Origin: Echinococcus granulosus
Lineage: Eukaryota > Platyhelminthes > Cestoda > Cyclophyllidea > Taeniidae
Reading direction: 5' to 3'
Assembly (NCBI RefSeq): GCF_000524195.1
Contig: NW_020170536.1
Coordinates: forward strand, 112,496-176,495
Length of the DNA stretch: 64,000 bases
The notes under the pieces are model-generated. The model ran no database searches. It was not told where the DNA came from and saw nothing but the letters and a program-made list of their open reading frames with translations. The stretch's first letter is position 1, and each line of letters opens with the position of its first letter. This document shows positions 60,916 through 64,000 of the stretch, piece by piece. Made by a program: the position numbers and the translations under genes.

Positions 60916-63900
60916 GGCAGTTCATAGACTGGCATTCAACTGAGTGGTTGACCTGCGTAGGGGTTAATTTTCCATCAAGTAGTGCTTAGGGTGAGAGAGA
61001 GGGACGGAGAGAAGTGATGGTAAAGGAGAAACAGAGGAAATTGCACCGCCACCACCGCTGTTGCAGCGCGCTTGCGTCGCGCCAACCGTGAGGGGGCTCA
61101 CGGTTGTGTCTTGTGTACGCTCACGCACACACGCACATATGCCCACAGTCGCTGAATCGCGTACACACGCCTGCTTTATCCTCCCTCGGTGGTGTCAATT
61201 GGCTCATCAATGCACGGTGTCCATACCTGCGTTCGTGTGCGCATGCGTGTGCGTGCGTGTGTTCTTCTTTCTCACTCACTCCTTCTGCCTCTATTATTCT
61301 CCTAATGGTCTTCTTGTCCAACTCGTCGGTGTCATTGGAGGGCGGTTAGCGCCGGGTGCGTGTACTGTAGCCTATGCAGTCCCTCGACCAATCAGTGGCC
61401 GACGCATGGCTTTCCCCCTTGTCCTTTCCCTCCTCCATCTCCCAGGCCACGAGGGCAATAAAAGTCTACGGCTTTAGGGCATGTGTGGTCGTCAATACGC
61501 CGGGTTTTATTGAATTAGTCAGTCAGTGCCCCATTATTGTTTGCAGACTTCCACAAGATTAATTACGCCTGTAGACTCGCACAGTCATAAAATGTAGATC
61601 TACGTCCTCACCCAGATGTTGTACTAACAACGGCGTACTTGGCGCTCTGCCGAAAAGTAGTGTACACGTGATCACTTAGCCATATAACCTCACTTCTAGC
61701 ATTCATTTTCCCTTCATCCCGTTGAAAAGACGGACAAACCTCACACCAGCGCCGAATATTCTCTGAGATGCATTTGGTAATATCTAATCATGTATTTGCT
61801 GTTAAGCAGTGCAAAACACAAAAAAATAAATGTGACATCTGCAACACTTAAGCTATGACCTGAACTATTTTCTTGGAGTCTTTAATACGCCAACACTTTC
61901 CACCCATGTAGTGGCCCTGACAGAGGCTAAATAGAATTTTAATAACGCTCCCAAATGTGTTAATGGTTTGGCTTTGACTAAATTTTTAGACCCGCTTGCC
62001 ATTGGAAGTATGATCTGCACATAGATCTGACAAATGTAACAACTCGAGAGGATTTTCAACACTGACTATGCCACTTATGGATACGGCAGTTGAAGAGGAT
62101 ACACTTCATAATTCCAACCTTACTGGGAGCAGTTTAGGTTTTTTTGATTAGCTACTTTCGTCATTCGATATGCATGAACACTTTTTCGTAAAAAAATAAT
62201 GCTTATTATCTGAACAATTCGTTCTTCTGAGCAAAAGCTGCCTTAAAAAAGTGAGCACCGTTGACCAGTTACAGTCGGTTTGATTTCTACCTTCATTAGG
62301 CATGTGCATCAGAAGGTGGCTTCTTACTGTGTGTAATAAATGCAGAATTTGCACCAACAAGCAGACACACATCCACAGGATTCACTTTTTAGGAATAACA
62401 AGTATTCAAAACAAGATGGCAAGTGAACGGAGTCCTTATATACTTTGGTTGCATCCACTCATTATCTTACCTGATTTCCGTTCATTTTCATACACTTTCT
62501 AGGCTAGTCCTGAGTTCCTGAAAGCGTTTGCCCAGCCAGCGCAAGGTGGATTTGTGGCGAGACTTGTACTCGAGAACGAAAGTGAACCCAGTTAAGCGGA
62601 ATCTGAATCTTGAGACTGCATTAATTTACTTCGAATTTAAAGAACACAGTAAATTTAAGTCAATTTTCGTAGTAAAAAGGGCATCTTTTGTTCCAGAAAC
62701 CTAATCATATGGATTTATAAACTGTAGATAGTTGCAAGCCCAGGCATACGTAGGAACTTTAATGTCTATCCAGTGTGACAAGAAGAATGTGGACATTGAT
62801 TATCTTAAGACATTTATATGCCAACAGGTTATAAGGCCTAAATAAGGAAAATTTTACACAAGGTGCTCTTTTCAGACGTTCGGAGTTGAAATAAGACTGA
62901 GCACAACACTTTGGAGAAAGTGAAGATTGGTAAAACCTTAAACTTTTGGCTCTAAACCATCCAAACATCGGTCTGCATTTTGTGCATGCGTTGCTCTATT
63001 ATCAGAACAGCTCCTTGAATCTACTAAGGTATGGACTAGCCATCATCTGTTAAAAAAAGGATAACTTTAGTAATTTGTAAGTTTGTTTAACTCTGCGTTT
63101 TGACTACGCAGACACTTAAGTTTCCACCATTGTACCTCCACTTAGCAGCATGGCCTCTGGCCAGGCCAGTAGCCACTCAGCACTTCTGTACGTCAGTACG
63201 TTTTCTGCCATTGTACTATAACTTCTTAGAACTTCAGGAAAGGCTCGAGACGTTACACAACTATCCGGCACATGTTACAAACAATTTACAAATGCGTGTG
63301 TTAAATTCGATTATCTGAATAAGTAAAATAAGTATCAAGACCATCCAACCGTAATTCCATTCACAGGAAGCCTCTTAGACTAAAAAAATGATCTACGGGC
63401 TTCGGAATTAGCCTGAACTGCAAATTATTTCTGGCTCCTATAAAACAAAATTTAAATAAAACATTTGACCGAAGTTAACTAACTTGGGCTGCTTTAAGAA
63501 AGCGGATATTTACCACTTAATTTTTCAGCCTAGTTCATTGAAATCTAGGGAGAGAGTGAATTCTGTGTTTTGGATAGAATACTGTCGTCTCTTCAGCTAA
63601 AGCCACTCTAAACCTAGTTGATTTTAAGAAATAATAAAAAACTGACACAATTTTGGGCAGCTCAAGTTTACTAATTCTGCAGAGCCGTTTTAGCAATGTG
63701 TTAACAGAAATTCTTTTTGAATAGTGAAACTGTAATACGATGGTGGTTTATCGCTCGGTATTAGTGAGGCGCCACTTTTGTACTTTGAACTAGCCTTCTT
63801 GTATCCCACTGGGTGGGATGGCTTCCGGGTCATGCCAATAACCCAAACACCTTCTCTGTGCTGAATATATATTCTGCCCGAGTGCTTTGTCTTTCTTCGT

Positions 63901-64000
63901 CTTCAGGAAAGTCTCGGGACGCTACAAAACTGCAGTAAATGCATTCATTTCATTGTAATTAGCCACGGTTGTGAGAGTAGCAGATACCTTCCTCTACAGA

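Larger units (their letters stand above)
39501..64000. repeat. Second copy of the 39.5 kb-period direct repeat
   Basis: This interval matches 1-24,500. The boundary at 39,500/39,501 is only where the window's first base recurs. It is not a visible junction: there is no target-site duplication, no microhomology signature and no change in composition, and a coding exon (39,440-39,774) reads across it in frame. All features described for 1-24,500 apply here at +39,500. Confidence 0.97.

Noticed and set aside
1..64000. CRISPR arrays, operons, phage or transposase genes
   Set aside because: None seen. The coding sequence is intron-interrupted eukaryotic sequence, and no direct-repeat/spacer pattern or transposase motif was found.

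Overview
The window is eukaryotic genomic DNA: it holds long multi-exon genes with GT-AG introns, AT-rich intergenic DNA and no bacterial-style operons. The best-supported content is one large plus-strand gene for an unconventional myosin of the class XV type (motor, IQ, MyTH4, FERM, MyTH4, FERM). Its first introns are extremely short (28-76 nt) and the later ones run from about 70 nt to 2.7 kb. That pattern is known from flatworms, so a platyhelminth (tapeworm or fluke) is my best guess. This is an inference from gene structure, not from a species marker.

The dominant structural fact is a head-to-tail repeat with a period of exactly 39,500 bases. Positions 1-24,500 recur at 39,501-64,000, with no difference seen wherever I compared them. 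Position 39,500/39,501 lies inside a myosin exon and reads straight through, so the unit is circularly continuous. Either the locus is a very recent tandem duplication, or the source is a circularised or mis-joined contig. Perfect identity and the round period both favour an artefact, but the sequence alone cannot decide.

Layout. 1-12,494: 3' part of the myosin gene (first copy). 12,495-25,525: inter-myosin DNA. It holds a candidate minus-strand gene for a cysteine-containing, probably secreted protein (signal-peptide exon at 21,095-21,415; phase-matched 3' exons at 14,307-16,296), a weaker plus-strand exon chain at 17,411-18,411, and a degenerate short repeat. 25,526-51,994: the complete myosin gene, 49 modelled exons, about 2,183 residues, all exon phases compatible. 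51,995-64,000: the second copy of the inter-myosin DNA.

Function. The motor exons carry the P-loop, switch I, switch II and actin-interface motifs. Two clear IQ motifs follow (light-chain binding), then two MyTH4-FERM cargo and cytoskeleton modules. By family knowledge, class XV myosins move along actin to the tips of stereocilia, filopodia or similar protrusions. The SH3 domain that vertebrate class XV and VII tails carry before MyTH4-2 is not found here. The neighbouring minus-strand gene could not be assigned to a family.
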